From: an uncultured Clostridia bacterium
GTDB lineage: Bacteria; Bacillota; Clostridia; Christensenellales; CAG-917
Assembly (NCBI GenBank): GCA_934277645.1
Contig: CAKQUX010000005.1
Location: 1-64,000 of the forward strand
Direction of reading: 5' to 3'
Length of the DNA stretch: 64,000 nt
Below are positions 24,971-33,845 of this stretch, in pieces. Each line of letters opens with the position of its first letter. Within the stretch, counting starts at the first letter, position 1. Below the pieces are notes generated by a model, which saw only the letters and a program-made list of their open reading frames with translations, ran no database searches and was not told where the DNA came from. The translations under genes and the position numbers were made by a program.

Positions 24971-26178
24971 TTAACGATTACCTTAAAGAAATTCTTTTTG
25001 CCCTTCTGCAAAACAAAACCGTTTGCCGTTTGGCTGTCTGTCAAAGTCGCCTGTGCGCTTTCGACCTTTTCGCCGTCTATTCTGACGCCGCCACCGTCGA
25101 TAAGTCTTCTGGCTTCGCCCTTTGACGGAGCCGCGCCTATTGCGACAAGAGCGTCGACAACCGTTTTAACGTCAGCCGAAATCTCTTTTTTAGGCATATT
25201 TTCGCTGTCGCCGCTAAACGCCGCTCTCGCTTGTTTTTGCGCTTCGATTGCGTCTTCTTCGGTGTGAACGAGTTTTGTCAATTCGTATGCCAATCTCTCT
25301 TTCGCAAGATTTATGCGCTCGTCTTTATACTTAGTAAGTTCGGCGATTTCGTCGAGCGGAAGGAACGTCAAAAGTTTAAGGCAGTTTTCGACGTCTTCGT
25401 CGGCAACGTTTCTCCAATATTGATAAAACTCGTACGGAGTCGTTTTGTTGCGGTCAAGCCAGACTGCGCCTTTTGCCGTTTTGCCCATTTTCGTTCCCGC
25501 GCTTGTCGTGAGCAACGTAAACGTCATTCCGTAAACTTCTTTTTGTTCCTTTCTTCTGATAAGGTCCGCGCCTGCCAGAATGTTAGACCATTGGTCATCG
25601 CCGCCACATTCGAGTTTGCAACCGTATTTGCGGTTCAAAACCAAAAAGTCGTATGCTTGCATAAGCATATAGTTGAATTCAAGGAAAGAAAGTCCCCTTT
25701 CCATTCTCGATTTAAAACATTCGCAAGTGAGCATTTGATTGACCGAGAACATTGTGCCGACTTCACGCAAGAAGTCGATATAGTTCAAGTTCAAAAGCCA
25801 ATCGGCGTTATTTACGATGATTGCCGCATTGTCGCCTTCAAACGATACGAATTTCGACATTTGCTTTTTGAAACATTCTACGTTGTGCGCAATCGTTTCT
25901 TTCGTCATCATCGAACGCATATCCGTTCTGCCCGACGGGTCGCCGACCATTGCCGTTCCGCCACCGATTAAGATGAGCGGTCTGTGACCTGCCTTTTGCA
26001 TGTGACTCATAACGATAAGTTGCATAAAGTGACCGACGTGAAGGCTGTCGGCTGTCGGGTCGAAACCGATATAAAACGTTGTCGGTTCGCTGCCGAGCAA
26101 TTTGTATAATTCTTCTTCTCTGACTACTTGTTTAACAAAGCCACGCGCCTTTAAAGTGTCGATGATATTTTCAGCCAT
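24967..26178 (-). CDS. tyrS: Tyrosine--tRNA ligase
   Basis: Class I synthetase for tRNA-Tyr. YIGFDPTADSLHVGHFMQL holds the HIGH motif (HVGH, residues 47-50); KMGKT is near residue 230 in place of KMSKS, as in bacterial TyrRS. QAYDFLVLNRKYGCKLECGGDDQWSNI is the tyrosine pocket. A C-terminal S4 RNA-binding domain occupies about 335-400. 403 residues is full length. Its ATG shares one base with the stop of the upstream aminotransferase (TAATG). No T-box is visible. Confidence 0.97.
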   Translation of the reverse strand: MAENIIDTLKARGFVKQVVREEELYKLLGSEPTTFYIGFDPTADSLHVGHFMQLIVMSHMQKAGHRPLILIGGGTAMVGDPSGRTDMRSMMTKETIAHNVECFKKQMSKFVSFEGDNAAIIVNNADWLLNLNYIDFLREVGTMFSVNQMLTCECFKSRMERGLSFLEFNYMLMQAYDFLVLNRKYGCKLECGGDDQWSNILAGADLIRRKEQKEVYGMTFTLLTTSAGTKMGKTAKGAVWLDRNKTTPYEFYQYWRNVADEDVENCLKLLTFLPLDEIAELTKYKDERINLAKERLAYELTKLVHTEEDAIEAQKQARAAFSGDSENMPKKEISADVKTVVDALVAIGAAPSKGEARRLIDGGGVRIDGEKVESAQATLTDSQTANGFVLQKGKKNFFKVIVK

Positions 26179-27374
26179 TATAAATTCTCCTTAAAATAGT
26201 TTCCGAGCTTTTCAATGCCCTTTTCGATTTGTTCGATAGTCGCGTTGCTGTAATTAAGTCTGAAACAGTTCGTTACGCCTTCTTTGGCAAAGAAACTGCT
26301 TCCCGAAACGTATGCAGTGTCGGTCTTTTTTACGCAGTCCATAAAACACGCGTCAAGGTCAACCGATTTATCGAAAAATTCGCCCCATATAAACAATCCG
26401 CCGTCCGGATTGGTAAACTTAACTTTGTCAAGCGGCATATACTTTTGAATTGCGCCGTACATAGCGTCTTTTTTCGCTTTATAGACAGGCGTAATCTCTT
26501 TCAAATGCGGTTCTAAATACCCTCTGCGCAGATATTCGTCGATTATCGCCTGAGAAAGGTTCGACGTGTGGACGTCAACCGCCTGTTTGCCGATTGTCAT
26601 TTTTCTGATTATTCTCTCGTCGCCGACTGCAATTCCGGTTCGAAGTCCCGGCGCGATTGTCTTTGAAAACGACGTAACGTAAACGACGTTTCCCGTTTTA
26701 TCGAACGACTTGATTGCAGGAAGTTTTTCGCCCGAAAATCTGATTTCCCCGTAAGGATTGTCTTCGATGACTACAACGCCGTATTTTGCCGTAATTTCAC
26801 AAATGGCTTTTCTCTTTTCAAGCGAAAGCGTTTTGCCCGTAGGGTTTGAAAAGTCTGCAACAATGTACAAAAGTTTCGGCTTATACTCTTTTATCTTCTT
26901 TTCGAGGTCGACAAGGTTAAGTCCGTCGTCATCGCTGTCAACGCCGACTGCAACGCCCTCGTATGTCTTTAAAATGTGCAAGCAAGCAAGATAGGTAGGA
27001 TTTTCAACCAAAACCACGTCGCCCTTATTGATAAACGCTTTGAACATAAGGTCGATACCCTGTTGTCCGCCCGAAATAACGAGAGCGTTTTTCAATTCGC
27101 CTTCGACGCCGAATCTTTTCGCATAGTTAAGACCCGATTCGAGAAGCGGCGTATAGCCTTCCGTTCCGCCGTATTGAAGAATTTTTGCAGCCTTGTCGCC
27201 GCTAAGCAAATCGTTAGTGATTTCGAGTATTTCTTTTTGCGGCAACAATCCCAAAGTCGGAAAACCGCCTGCGAAAGAAACAACGTTAGGATTTGCAAGC
27301 AACTTGAAGATTTCTCTTATCGCGTTGCCTTTAAGATTCTTTAATCGGTCACTCCACATTTCATCAAATTCCAT
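26178..27374 (-). CDS. PLP-dependent aminotransferase (2-aminoadipate/aromatic type, class I)
   Basis: 398-residue fold type I aminotransferase of the group related to LysN and the MocR catalytic domain. The N terminus NPNVVSFAGGFPTLGLLPQKE is characteristic; TSFSKTIAPGLRTG carries the PLP-binding lysine (SFSK). ADFSNPTGKTLSL and FRLNYSNA are further family marks. Substrate is uncertain: 2-oxoglutarate with 2-aminoadipate, branched-chain or aromatic amino acids are all known. It could feed aryl-pyruvates to the IorAB pathway, but it is 15 kb away. First gene of a tightly packed operon down to nnrD. Confidence 0.9.
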   Translation of the reverse strand: MEFDEMWSDRLKNLKGNAIREIFKLLANPNVVSFAGGFPTLGLLPQKEILEITNDLLSGDKAAKILQYGGTEGYTPLLESGLNYAKRFGVEGELKNALVISGGQQGIDLMFKAFINKGDVVLVENPTYLACLHILKTYEGVAVGVDSDDDGLNLVDLEKKIKEYKPKLLYIVADFSNPTGKTLSLEKRKAICEITAKYGVVVIEDNPYGEIRFSGEKLPAIKSFDKTGNVVYVTSFSKTIAPGLRTGIAVGDERIIRKMTIGKQAVDVHTSNLSQAIIDEYLRRGYLEPHLKEITPVYKAKKDAMYGAIQKYMPLDKVKFTNPDGGLFIWGEFFDKSVDLDACFMDCVKKTDTAYVSGSSFFAKEGVTNCFRLNYSNATIEQIEKGIEKLGNYFKENL

Positions 27375-27539
27375 TTTTGCCTCGCATTAGTGTTTTATTA
27401 TCATACAGGTTGCAATTTATAATATTATCGTCGTTTTAACCGAAAATCTTAAAAAGGGTGCAACTCTACACAATATAGTTTACGTTTAAAGTATTATATC
27501 ACCGCAAATTCGATATGGCAACTTATTTAAGTCGGACAA

Positions 27540-27563
27540 ATAAAAAAGGCAAGCGTATTGCCT
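27540..27563 (-). terminator. Intrinsic terminator of the rluD operon
   Basis: On the minus strand AGGCAA, a 5-base loop and TTGCCT are followed by TTTTTATTT. The stem is short (6 bp) but the T-run is good. About 200 bases after rluD. Confidence 0.6.
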
Positions 27564-27625
27564 GCCATAAGAATTCAAATTCAATTGTAAAATCCAATTT
27601 AACCGCCCTGTATTTTCCTTTATGA

Positions 27626-27754
27626 CTAAATTTTAACGTTTTAGGATTAAAGGCTAAAACATATTGCTATCAGACTAATAATTTACGATTAAACTCTAAA
27701 CAGCATTACGATTAATCGGCTAAATAATTATGATTCAATGCTATCGTTGAAGCT
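27626..27754. repeat. Decayed tandem repeat, units of about 21-24 bp starting CTA
   Basis: Units starting CTAAA or CTAAT recur at 27626, 27654, 27675, 27696, 27720 and 27741, for example CTAATAATTTACGATTAA and CTAAACAGCATTACGATTAA. Spacing is 21-24 bases after a first 28-base unit. The core TTACGATTAA is shared by the two best units. Directly downstream of rluD on the minus strand. Confidence 0.5.
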
Positions 27755-27768
27755 ATTATTGCGGTCTA

Positions 27769-28680
27769 TTACTGTTGTGAGTTATTGTTGCGCAATTTCT
27801 CTAACGCTTTCTCGAAATAATCGGGAAGCGGACAGGAAAAATGCATTTCTTCGCCCGTTTTAGGATGTTTTAAAACAAGTTCTTTGGCGTGAAGAAGCTG
27901 ACCGCCTTTCCAAAGTTTCATACTTCCGCCATATACGTCGTCGCCGACAATCGGATGATGCAAATACTTCATATGCACTCTTATTTGATGAGTCCTACCC
28001 GTATAAAGCTCGAAACGCATAAGCGTATACGCTCCGAAGCGTTCCAAAACCTTGTAAAAAGTCTTTGCAGGTTTGCCGTTTTTCGTTACCGCCATTTTCT
28101 TTCTGTCACTTGTGCTTCTGCCAATCGGCTGTTCGACAAAGCCTTCGTCTTCTTTCACGTTTCCGTCAACAAGCGCGTAATAGATGCGGTGCGCGGTTTT
28201 GTTTTCGATTTGACTTGCAAGGCTCTTGTGCGCATCGTCGTTTTTGGCAACTACCAAAAGTCCAGACGTGTTTTTATCTATTCTATGCACGATGCCCGGT
28301 CTTACGACTCCGTTTATTCCGCTAAGATTGTCAAGACAAAACAGCAAAGCGTTTACAAGCGTATCGCTGTCGTCATAGCTCGACGCTGGATGAACGACCA
28401 TCCCTTGCGGTTTGTTTATAACGGCAATATCTTCGTCTTGATATACGATATCGAGCGGAATGTCTTGTGGCGTCAAATCGAGTTCTTTCGGCTCCGGTAA
28501 AACAAATTCAATCTTATCGCCGACTTTCAAATTCACGCCTGCCTTAAAGCATTTTTCGCCGTTTACAACTGCCCCGTCGGACTCAACTACTTTTTTTACG
28601 AGCGATCTCGAAACGTTTAATGCCGCCGACAAAAAAACGTCCAACCTTTCGCTTTTGTCGCAAATTAAAAGGTCAGACAT
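27769..28680 (-). CDS. RluA/RluD-family 23S rRNA pseudouridine synthase
   Basis: 303 residues: an N-terminal S4 domain (about 1-60, RLDVFLSAALNVSRSLVKK), then the RluA catalytic domain with VHRIDKNTSGLLVVAKN, catalytic Asp 135, and GRTHQIRVHMKYL near the end. Likely modifies 23S rRNA, as RluD does at helix 69; exact sites cannot be told. Start at 28680 is chosen because GGAG lies nine bases before it, whereas the ATG at 28689 would directly abut that ribosome site. Overlaps lspA by eight bases; lspA-rluD is a very common gene order. Confidence 0.93.
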   Translation of the reverse strand: MSDLLICDKSERLDVFLSAALNVSRSLVKKVVESDGAVVNGEKCFKAGVNLKVGDKIEFVLPEPKELDLTPQDIPLDIVYQDEDIAVINKPQGMVVHPASSYDDSDTLVNALLFCLDNLSGINGVVRPGIVHRIDKNTSGLLVVAKNDDAHKSLASQIENKTAHRIYYALVDGNVKEDEGFVEQPIGRSTSDRKKMAVTKNGKPAKTFYKVLERFGAYTLMRFELYTGRTHQIRVHMKYLHHPIVGDDVYGGSMKLWKGGQLLHAKELVLKHPKTGEEMHFSCPLPDYFEKALEKLRNNNSQQ

Positions 28681-29320
28681 TTTCGTCATCTCCGTGTCTC
28701 ACGTTCCATTTAAGTTCGTTTAGCATAAGTTTTAACGTGTCTTTAAATTCCATTTTTGGTTCTACCACTTTTCCGATTTCATCACAAACCATATTAGGGC
28801 TTTCGGTGGCAGGCATAGTCAGCGGCAAACTTTTTGCATCGCGTTCCTTTTTCGTTTCGACGATTATCATAACAATCAAATAAATGACAAGCCAGAAAGT
28901 TCCTATCGTAAGGAAATTATCTGCCAGATTAAACGTCGGGAACGAGTACCAAAACTCGAAGAAAATAAAATCGCGAACGTAGCCGAGCGTAATTCTGTCG
29001 ACAAGGTTTCCGATGCCGCCCGTAAAAATCAAAACAAGCGGAATTCGCAAAAGCCAACTTGCTTTCGGTTTTGCAAGAAGATAAGATAAAATAATTCCGA
29101 GAAAAATTGCGGTGATAACGGTAAGAACTATTGTATGCTCGTTAAGAATGCTCCAACCGCCACCTGTATTCATTGCCTTTCTAAGACCGATAAAATCTTC
29201 AATAACGGGACGATAATCGCCGTTTGCTTCAAACATAGCAAAAGTAGCGGCTTTTGAAGTCAAGTCGAAAACAAGAAGTACGATAAAAATTAAACCTTCA
29301 ATTAAAAAATACCACCACAT
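28673..29320 (-). CDS. lspA: Lipoprotein signal peptidase (signal peptidase II)
   Basis: Aspartyl membrane protease that removes signal peptides from diacylated prolipoproteins. Four spans, with the motifs DLTSKAATF, NTGGGWSIL, GGIGNLVDRITLGYVRDFI and FPTFNLADN; the catalytic aspartates are in GNLVDR and FNLADN. The start at 29320 gives TGATG overlap with sepF; the open frame further upstream has no family match. At 215 residues it is longer than the typical 150-170 owing to a charged C-terminal tail of about 60 residues (from ETKKERDAK). Clients in this window include the lipoproteins at 48.7 and 57.4 kb. Confidence 0.93.
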   Translation of the reverse strand: MWWYFLIEGLIFIVLLVFDLTSKAATFAMFEANGDYRPVIEDFIGLRKAMNTGGGWSILNEHTIVLTVITAIFLGIILSYLLAKPKASWLLRIPLVLIFTGGIGNLVDRITLGYVRDFIFFEFWYSFPTFNLADNFLTIGTFWLVIYLIVMIIVETKKERDAKSLPLTMPATESPNMVCDEIGKVVEPKMEFKDTLKLMLNELKWNVRHGDDENV

Positions 29321-29688
29321 CAGCGTCTGAATTGCGGCGGAACGGTTATCGTAACGCCTCTTGGCGCAAACAAGAAAATATTTGCCGCAATCTCCTTTAT
29401 AGAACCGTCCAAAGCGTAAATCGCGCCGCTCAAATAGTCCATAATTCTGCAAGCGCCCGTTTTATCGATTGATGAAAAATCGACAATAACCTGCTCTTTT
29501 CTTTTCAAAAAATTTATAAGCGTTTGAATGTCGTCAAAAGTCGTCGGAGAATAAATATTAACGTTTGAACCTTCCATAGGACGCGACATAAGCTCCGAGC
29601 GAGACATGCCACTGCTTCTCAAAGGTTCGGGAGCTTCCGAACGAAACGTTCTGCCGCCCATTCTGTTTCTGTCATCGTAGTTATACAT
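29320..29688 (-). CDS. sepF: Cell division protein SepF
   Basis: 122 residues. The conserved domain begins at VNIYSPTTFDDIQTLINFLK and continues VIVDFSSIDKTGACRIMDYLSGAIYALDGSIKEI, then FLFAPRGVTITV, the standard SepF fold that bundles FtsZ and, through an N-terminal amphipathic helix, binds the membrane. Here the N terminus (MYNYDDRNRMGGRT) is short and polar with no obvious membrane helix. AAGGAG precedes the ATG; it overlaps yggS by eight bases, the usual yggS-sepF order of Bacillota. Confidence 0.93.
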   Translation of the reverse strand: MYNYDDRNRMGGRTFRSEAPEPLRSSGMSRSELMSRPMEGSNVNIYSPTTFDDIQTLINFLKRKEQVIVDFSSIDKTGACRIMDYLSGAIYALDGSIKEIAANIFLFAPRGVTITVPPQFRR

Positions 29689-30331
29689 TGTAACTCCTTT
29701 CTCCGAACAACGTTCTTCCGAGTCTAACCATATTACTGCCGCATTCGATTGCGATTTTATAATCGCCCGACATTCCCATAGATAAAATCTCTATGCCGTC
29801 GAATTTAGACTTCAAATCGTCAAACAACGCCTTCATTTTTAAAAAGCATTGTCTTACGGTGTTTTCGTCGCTATTCGGCGCAACCGTCATAAGTCCGCGC
29901 ACGTCGACGTGTTTCAATTCTTTTGTCCAAGCTATAAACTTTTCGGCGTCTTCCGGTTTAAGACCGCCCTTCGCTTCCTCGCCTGCTATGTTTATTTCGA
30001 CAAGGCAAGGCATAACGATATTATGTTTTGCCGCTTGCTTTTCGATTTCGAGAGCCAAACTTTCACGGTCAAGCGACTGAATAAGCTCTACTTTATCGAT
30101 AATATACTTTACTTTGTTGCTTTGAAGCTGACCGATAATATGCCACCTGTATTTCGGGTCGTATTTGTCCAAAAGTTCCTGAACCTTATTTTCGCCGAAA
30201 ATGACTTCGGGCGCAATGCCGTTAAGCTCTTCTACTTTGTCGATGCCTTGCATCTTCGAAGCGGCAACAAGCGTCACGCCGTCAGGTAATTCGTTTTTAA
30301 CTTTTAAATATCTTTCCGAAAGCTCAGACAT
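29681..30331 (-). CDS. YggS/PLPBP-family PLP-binding protein
   Basis: 216 residues. VTLVAASKMQ carries the PLP lysine (K26); GENKVQELLDKYD, WHIIGQLQSNKVKYI and MGMSGDYKIAIECGSNMVRLGRTLFG are the other conserved blocks. Members help keep PLP levels and amino acid balance but have no known catalysis. First gene of yggS-sepF-lspA-rluD; the GH36 gene lies 23 bases upstream on the same strand and may be co-transcribed. Confidence 0.93.
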   Translation of the reverse strand: MSELSERYLKVKNELPDGVTLVAASKMQGIDKVEELNGIAPEVIFGENKVQELLDKYDPKYRWHIIGQLQSNKVKYIIDKVELIQSLDRESLALEIEKQAAKHNIVMPCLVEINIAGEEAKGGLKPEDAEKFIAWTKELKHVDVRGLMTVAPNSDENTVRQCFLKMKALFDDLKSKFDGIEILSMGMSGDYKIAIECGSNMVRLGRTLFGERSYNV

Positions 30332-30354
30332 ATTTCTCCGCTCGGCTAAAACGA

Positions 30355-32037
30355 TTATTTATTCTTAATCGTATATTCGCCGCTGTAAATATTGTAAGTC
30401 AAAGATTGTTCTTGATTGTTTTGAACGTAATCGATTTTTATATGCTTTTTATCGATATATTCGCAGTTTTTGATTTCGCCGTCAAACTTCTTGAAAGTTT
30501 CTACAAGAGTTTGAAGTTGTTGACCGCCGTATGCACCGACGTTGTCCGAAACAAAGAGAACCGAACCGAACATATTGTTGATTTGAGCAAGAAGTTTCTT
30601 TTGTTCCCAATTATATTTAGGAACTTTCGGTCCGTCGTTACGAAGGAAGAATACGTCAGGGTCGTTAAGGAAAACTCTGTGATTCAAGTGACGACGGAAA
30701 ATAGAGTTGTTCATAGCGTTCTTTGCAGAAATGACTTCTTGGTTCGTGCATTTGCAATAGAATTTGTCTTTGAACGAAGTTTCGACGTCACAGCTGATAC
30801 GGCAAGCGTCTACGATACCCCACGAAGGTCCGAGCGGAACGCCGCAACCGAGAATAAGTTTATCACGGCAACATTCGCGAAGGAATTGCATCGCCTCGCA
30901 CATAAGTTCGCCACGAGTCTTATTGTTTCTCGGAATATAGCAAGCCGAATAAAGGAAATCGAGTTTAACCATATCGAAGCCCCATTCGTCGAATACTTTG
31001 TCGAAAACGCTCTTGATATATTCTCTTACGCTCGGGATTTGGAAATCGAGAACCCAGAAACCGCCCCAAGCAAAACCGCCGTTGAATTTCTTACCTTTCT
31101 TGTTTCTGATAAGCCATTCAGGATGCTCCTTTGCGATTTTCGATTTAAACTCAGCCGAGAACGGTGCAAGCCAAAGACCTGCCATAATTCCCTTCGAATG
31201 AATTTTTTCGACAACAGGGGTAAGTCCGTTCGGGAATTTCTTAGCGTCAAGTTCGTGCCAGTCGCCGACCTTAGATTCAAATCCGTCGTCGATTTGGAAA
31301 ATATTGATTTTGTCGCCCGCTTTCGAAGTAATTCCTTCAAGGTCGCGGAGAATGATTTTTTCGTCGATTTTTTGGAAATAGTTATACCACGAAGTATATC
31401 CCGAAAGGTGGTCGAGTTTTAATTTCGGCAAATTCATTGCGCCGAAATACTTGTCGAAAACCTCGTCGTAAGTGCCGACGAATTTGCGGACGTCGCAGAT
31501 TTCTCGTTCACTGTCAATCGTAAGCCCTTCAAGGTCCTTTTCAATGGTGATAGTATTGTTTTTTACGTCAAAATAGATAATCGTATAACCCGTCTTTTCC
31601 GACATAGAGCCGATTAAAAGCATCTCTTTGTCGTTGTTGTTTCTGACGTAAGAATAAGTAAAGCTGTGGAAAAATCCCGCGCCGCCGTATTTCGTAAAGT
31701 CATAATCGCCGCAAGATTCGGCAAACGTTCTGATAATCGTTCTCGGTTTAGAAACGTTGCGCAAACCGAGTTGCTTGTCCTTTACGCCGTATTCTCTCGA
31801 AGTCGTCCAGCTTTGATAGCCGTTTACGAAAATCTTGTCGTCCTTTTCAAATTCAAAGTCGTAAATAAAGCAAGCCTTTTTAAGTTCGATTTTTTTATTA
31901 GGAACGATAGCAACGTTAAGACGGTCGTCGCTCTCGTTAATTTTTTTAAGAGTAAAAAGTTTGCTGTCTTCGGTTGCAATACATTTTTTGCCGTTTAAAA
32001 AATATTCTAATTTAAATTTGTAATTGTTTAAGTTCAT
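30355..32037 (-). CDS. GH36-family alpha-galactosidase-like glycosidase
   Basis: 560 residues. The TIM barrel carries INIFQIDDGFESKVGDWHE, GIMAGLWLAPF, and WGFDMVKLDFLYSACYIP, where KLDF holds the predicted nucleophile; the general acid is probably the Asp of ACRISCDVE. The N-terminal domain (about 1-200) is the beta-sandwich usual in GH36, here short. No signal peptide, so it is intracellular and would act on imported alpha-galactosides such as melibiose or raffinose products. No transporter is next to it. GH36 is distinguished from GH31 by the QIDDGF and KLDF motifs. The exact specificity is inferred. Confidence 0.88.
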   Translation of the reverse strand: MNLNNYKFKLEYFLNGKKCIATEDSKLFTLKKINESDDRLNVAIVPNKKIELKKACFIYDFEFEKDDKIFVNGYQSWTTSREYGVKDKQLGLRNVSKPRTIIRTFAESCGDYDFTKYGGAGFFHSFTYSYVRNNNDKEMLLIGSMSEKTGYTIIYFDVKNNTITIEKDLEGLTIDSEREICDVRKFVGTYDEVFDKYFGAMNLPKLKLDHLSGYTSWYNYFQKIDEKIILRDLEGITSKAGDKINIFQIDDGFESKVGDWHELDAKKFPNGLTPVVEKIHSKGIMAGLWLAPFSAEFKSKIAKEHPEWLIRNKKGKKFNGGFAWGGFWVLDFQIPSVREYIKSVFDKVFDEWGFDMVKLDFLYSACYIPRNNKTRGELMCEAMQFLRECCRDKLILGCGVPLGPSWGIVDACRISCDVETSFKDKFYCKCTNQEVISAKNAMNNSIFRRHLNHRVFLNDPDVFFLRNDGPKVPKYNWEQKKLLAQINNMFGSVLFVSDNVGAYGGQQLQTLVETFKKFDGEIKNCEYIDKKHIKIDYVQNNQEQSLTYNIYSGEYTIKNK

Positions 32038-32102
32038 AACTACCCCACAATATAGACTAAACTATAATAATTATATATTATGTATTTTTAAAATGCAAGA
32101 GA

Positions 32103-32138
32103 AATAAAAAAATACGGGAACTTATTCCCGCATTTTTT
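32103..32138 (-). terminator. Intrinsic terminator after ssb
   Basis: ATGCGGGAA, AATA-like loop and TTCCCGTAT (one G-U) with TTTTTTTATTT following on the minus strand. A-rich on the other side too, so it may act both ways. Ends the deacetylase-ssb unit. Confidence 0.75.
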
Positions 32139-32245
32139 AGTTTTTTTAAAGTCGATTTCTCCCGTTTTTGTTAAGTTTATAACCACGTAAAGTTTTAAAC
32201 TTAATTTACGGCAAATTTACAACAAATTTTGCTCGTCAATTGAGA

Positions 32246-32878
32246 TTATTCTTTATCGTCGTTTTCGTAAATCGAAATTTGACCGACGGAAACTTCATAA
32301 GCGATTTTCTTTTCAACGCTTCCGTCTTCGTGAGCTTTGTTATATTCGCGGCTTTGAATTCTGCCCAAAATCTGGACCTTTTCGCCGACGTTGAACGTTT
32401 GCGCATATCTTGCGTTCCTTCCCCACGCAATGCAAGGAATGTAGTCCGACTTATTGTACGCACGATTTACGGCAATCAGCATATCGCAAATTTCACGTTT
32501 AAACGGCGTTGTTCTGTAAATAGGTTGTTTGCAAACAAAACCTACGATTTCGATGGTGTTCGGATTTTTCTCGTCATCGTCTTCCAAAATTTCTCTGACG
32601 AAAACTCTTAAAATTAGTTTACTTTTGCCGTCGTCGATTTTGTTGTAACTTCTGAATTGTCCGCTGACAGTCATTCTCGTTCCGATTTTGGAATTTTCTT
32701 CCGTCAACATTCTTTCGGAAATCGTAAGCGGAATTTCGTCGTATTGGTCGGAAAGCCTTTTTACTTTAAGCGAAGTTTCATAAAAACCCTCGCCAAGCAC
32801 TTCGTGTGAAAACACAGGTTCACTGCAAATCGTTCCCGATAAGTACACCTGATTGTTGAGCATTTGTTCGTTGTTCAT
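32246..32878 (-). CDS. Single-stranded DNA-binding protein with two OB folds
   Basis: 210 residues with two SSB-like OB folds: residues about 9-95 (QVYLSGTICSEPVFSHEVLG, GTRMTVSGQFRSYN) and about 107-205 (NTIEIVGFVCKQPIYRTTPF, DYIPCIAWGRNARYAQTFNV, GEKVQILGRIQSREY). The second half matches ordinary SSB best. There is no acidic DDDIPF tail, so it lacks the usual partner-binding end. GGAGG before the ATG. Co-oriented 15 bases after the deacetylase gene. It may be an accessory SSB; the main replication SSB is probably elsewhere. Confidence 0.85.
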   Translation of the reverse strand: MNNEQMLNNQVYLSGTICSEPVFSHEVLGEGFYETSLKVKRLSDQYDEIPLTISERMLTEENSKIGTRMTVSGQFRSYNKIDDGKSKLILRVFVREILEDDDEKNPNTIEIVGFVCKQPIYRTTPFKREICDMLIAVNRAYNKSDYIPCIAWGRNARYAQTFNVGEKVQILGRIQSREYNKAHEDGSVEKKIAYEVSVGQISIYENDDKE

Positions 32879-32893
32879 ATACGCCTCCGTTTT

Positions 32894-33658
32894 TTAATGG
32901 GTAGCCCTTTGTACCCCGTTTGCGTCGATTTTATAATCGTGTGTAGCGACGAGTTCGCTTAAACCGACAAACTTGAACCCTTTGTTTTTCAGCCCTTCCA
33001 ACACAATAGGCAAGGCGTCTAGAACGTGGTCGGAATTGTTATGGAAAAGTACAATGTCGCCGTTTTTTGCTCGTGGCAAAACACGTTCGGCAATCTGACC
33101 GCCGCTTAAACCTTTCCAGTCAAGCGAGTCGATGCTCCATTGGACTCCAATCATGCCCTTTTCTTCTAATGTGGATAAAAGTAAATTGTTGTAATCACCG
33201 AAAGGTGGTCTGAAGTAAATCGGGGTTGCCCCTGTAATCTTTTGTAATCTATTATTTACCGAATCGATTTCGGCGGAAATATCGGTTTTATTAAGCTTCG
33301 ACATGTGCGGATGATTCTCGCTATGATTGCCGATATCGAAACCGCTGTCTGAAATCAATTTGGTTTCTTCGGGATATTTATCGATCCAGAAGCCGACCAA
33401 AAAGAAAGTGCCTTTTGCGCCGTAGCTGTTCATAATGTCGATTATGCCCTTAGTTTTGTCCGCTCCCCATGCCGCGTCGAAAGTCAACGCTATGACCTTT
33501 TCTTCCGTTTCAACGCTGTATACGGGAACTTTTCTTGCGCTCTTACCGAAAAATACGGTTTGCGCGTTACCTACGCCGACGCACGTCAGCGACAGCGCCA
33601 AAGCGAAAATCAATGTTAGGCCCAAAACAAGGCTTTTGCGTTTAACGACTAAGAACAT
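32894..33658 (-). CDS. Polysaccharide deacetylase (CE4, PdaB-like)
   Basis: 254 residues with an N-terminal signal anchor (residues 7-28, LVLGLTLIFALALSLTCVG). The CE4 motifs are ALTFDAAWGADKT (metal/catalytic Asp), GNHSENHPHM (the H-x3-H metal ligands), RPPFGDYNN, DSLDWKGL and IVLFHN. AAWGADKT and the overall size resemble PdaB, a sporulation-linked peptidoglycan deacetylase, but it might also be a general cell-wall N-deacetylase. Exported and acting on peptidoglycan. Start at 33658 because AGGAG is seven bases before it; the frame open to 33691 lacks a ribosome site. Confidence 0.88.
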   Translation of the reverse strand: MFLVVKRKSLVLGLTLIFALALSLTCVGVGNAQTVFFGKSARKVPVYSVETEEKVIALTFDAAWGADKTKGIIDIMNSYGAKGTFFLVGFWIDKYPEETKLISDSGFDIGNHSENHPHMSKLNKTDISAEIDSVNNRLQKITGATPIYFRPPFGDYNNLLLSTLEEKGMIGVQWSIDSLDWKGLSGGQIAERVLPRAKNGDIVLFHNNSDHVLDALPIVLEGLKNKGFKFVGLSELVATHDYKIDANGVQRATH

Positions 33659-33845
33659 TTCGTTACTCCTATAATATAACAAATTTTTCAATCTGTCACG
33701 GAAAACCGATGAGAAAGTTTGTCGAATTTTGTTATTTTTTGTCTTGACAGATGAAATCTACTTATATTTATGCAAAGCCATCTCGCCTTAAAACTTAAAA
33801 CGCAAAATAATTGACAAAATGCTTTCAAATTGTTTAAATAGCTAT

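Larger units (their letters stand above)
27375..27768. other. Gene-free spacer
   Basis: 394 bases between rluD and the aminotransferase gene. Contents: a hairpin terminator at 27540-27563, decayed repeats at 27626-27754, and by position the promoter of the aminotransferase operon, which I could not resolve in the AT-rich DNA near 27400-27430. Confidence 0.5.

Noticed and set aside
30406..31422. 338-codon plus-strand ORF opposite the GH36 gene
   Set aside because: Antisense shadow of a conserved glycosidase.
33811..33839. TTGACA-17-TTAAAT as promoter of the 33846 gene
   Set aside because: Predicted start would fall on the ATG itself and the -10 is weak; kept only as a remark in the gene entry.
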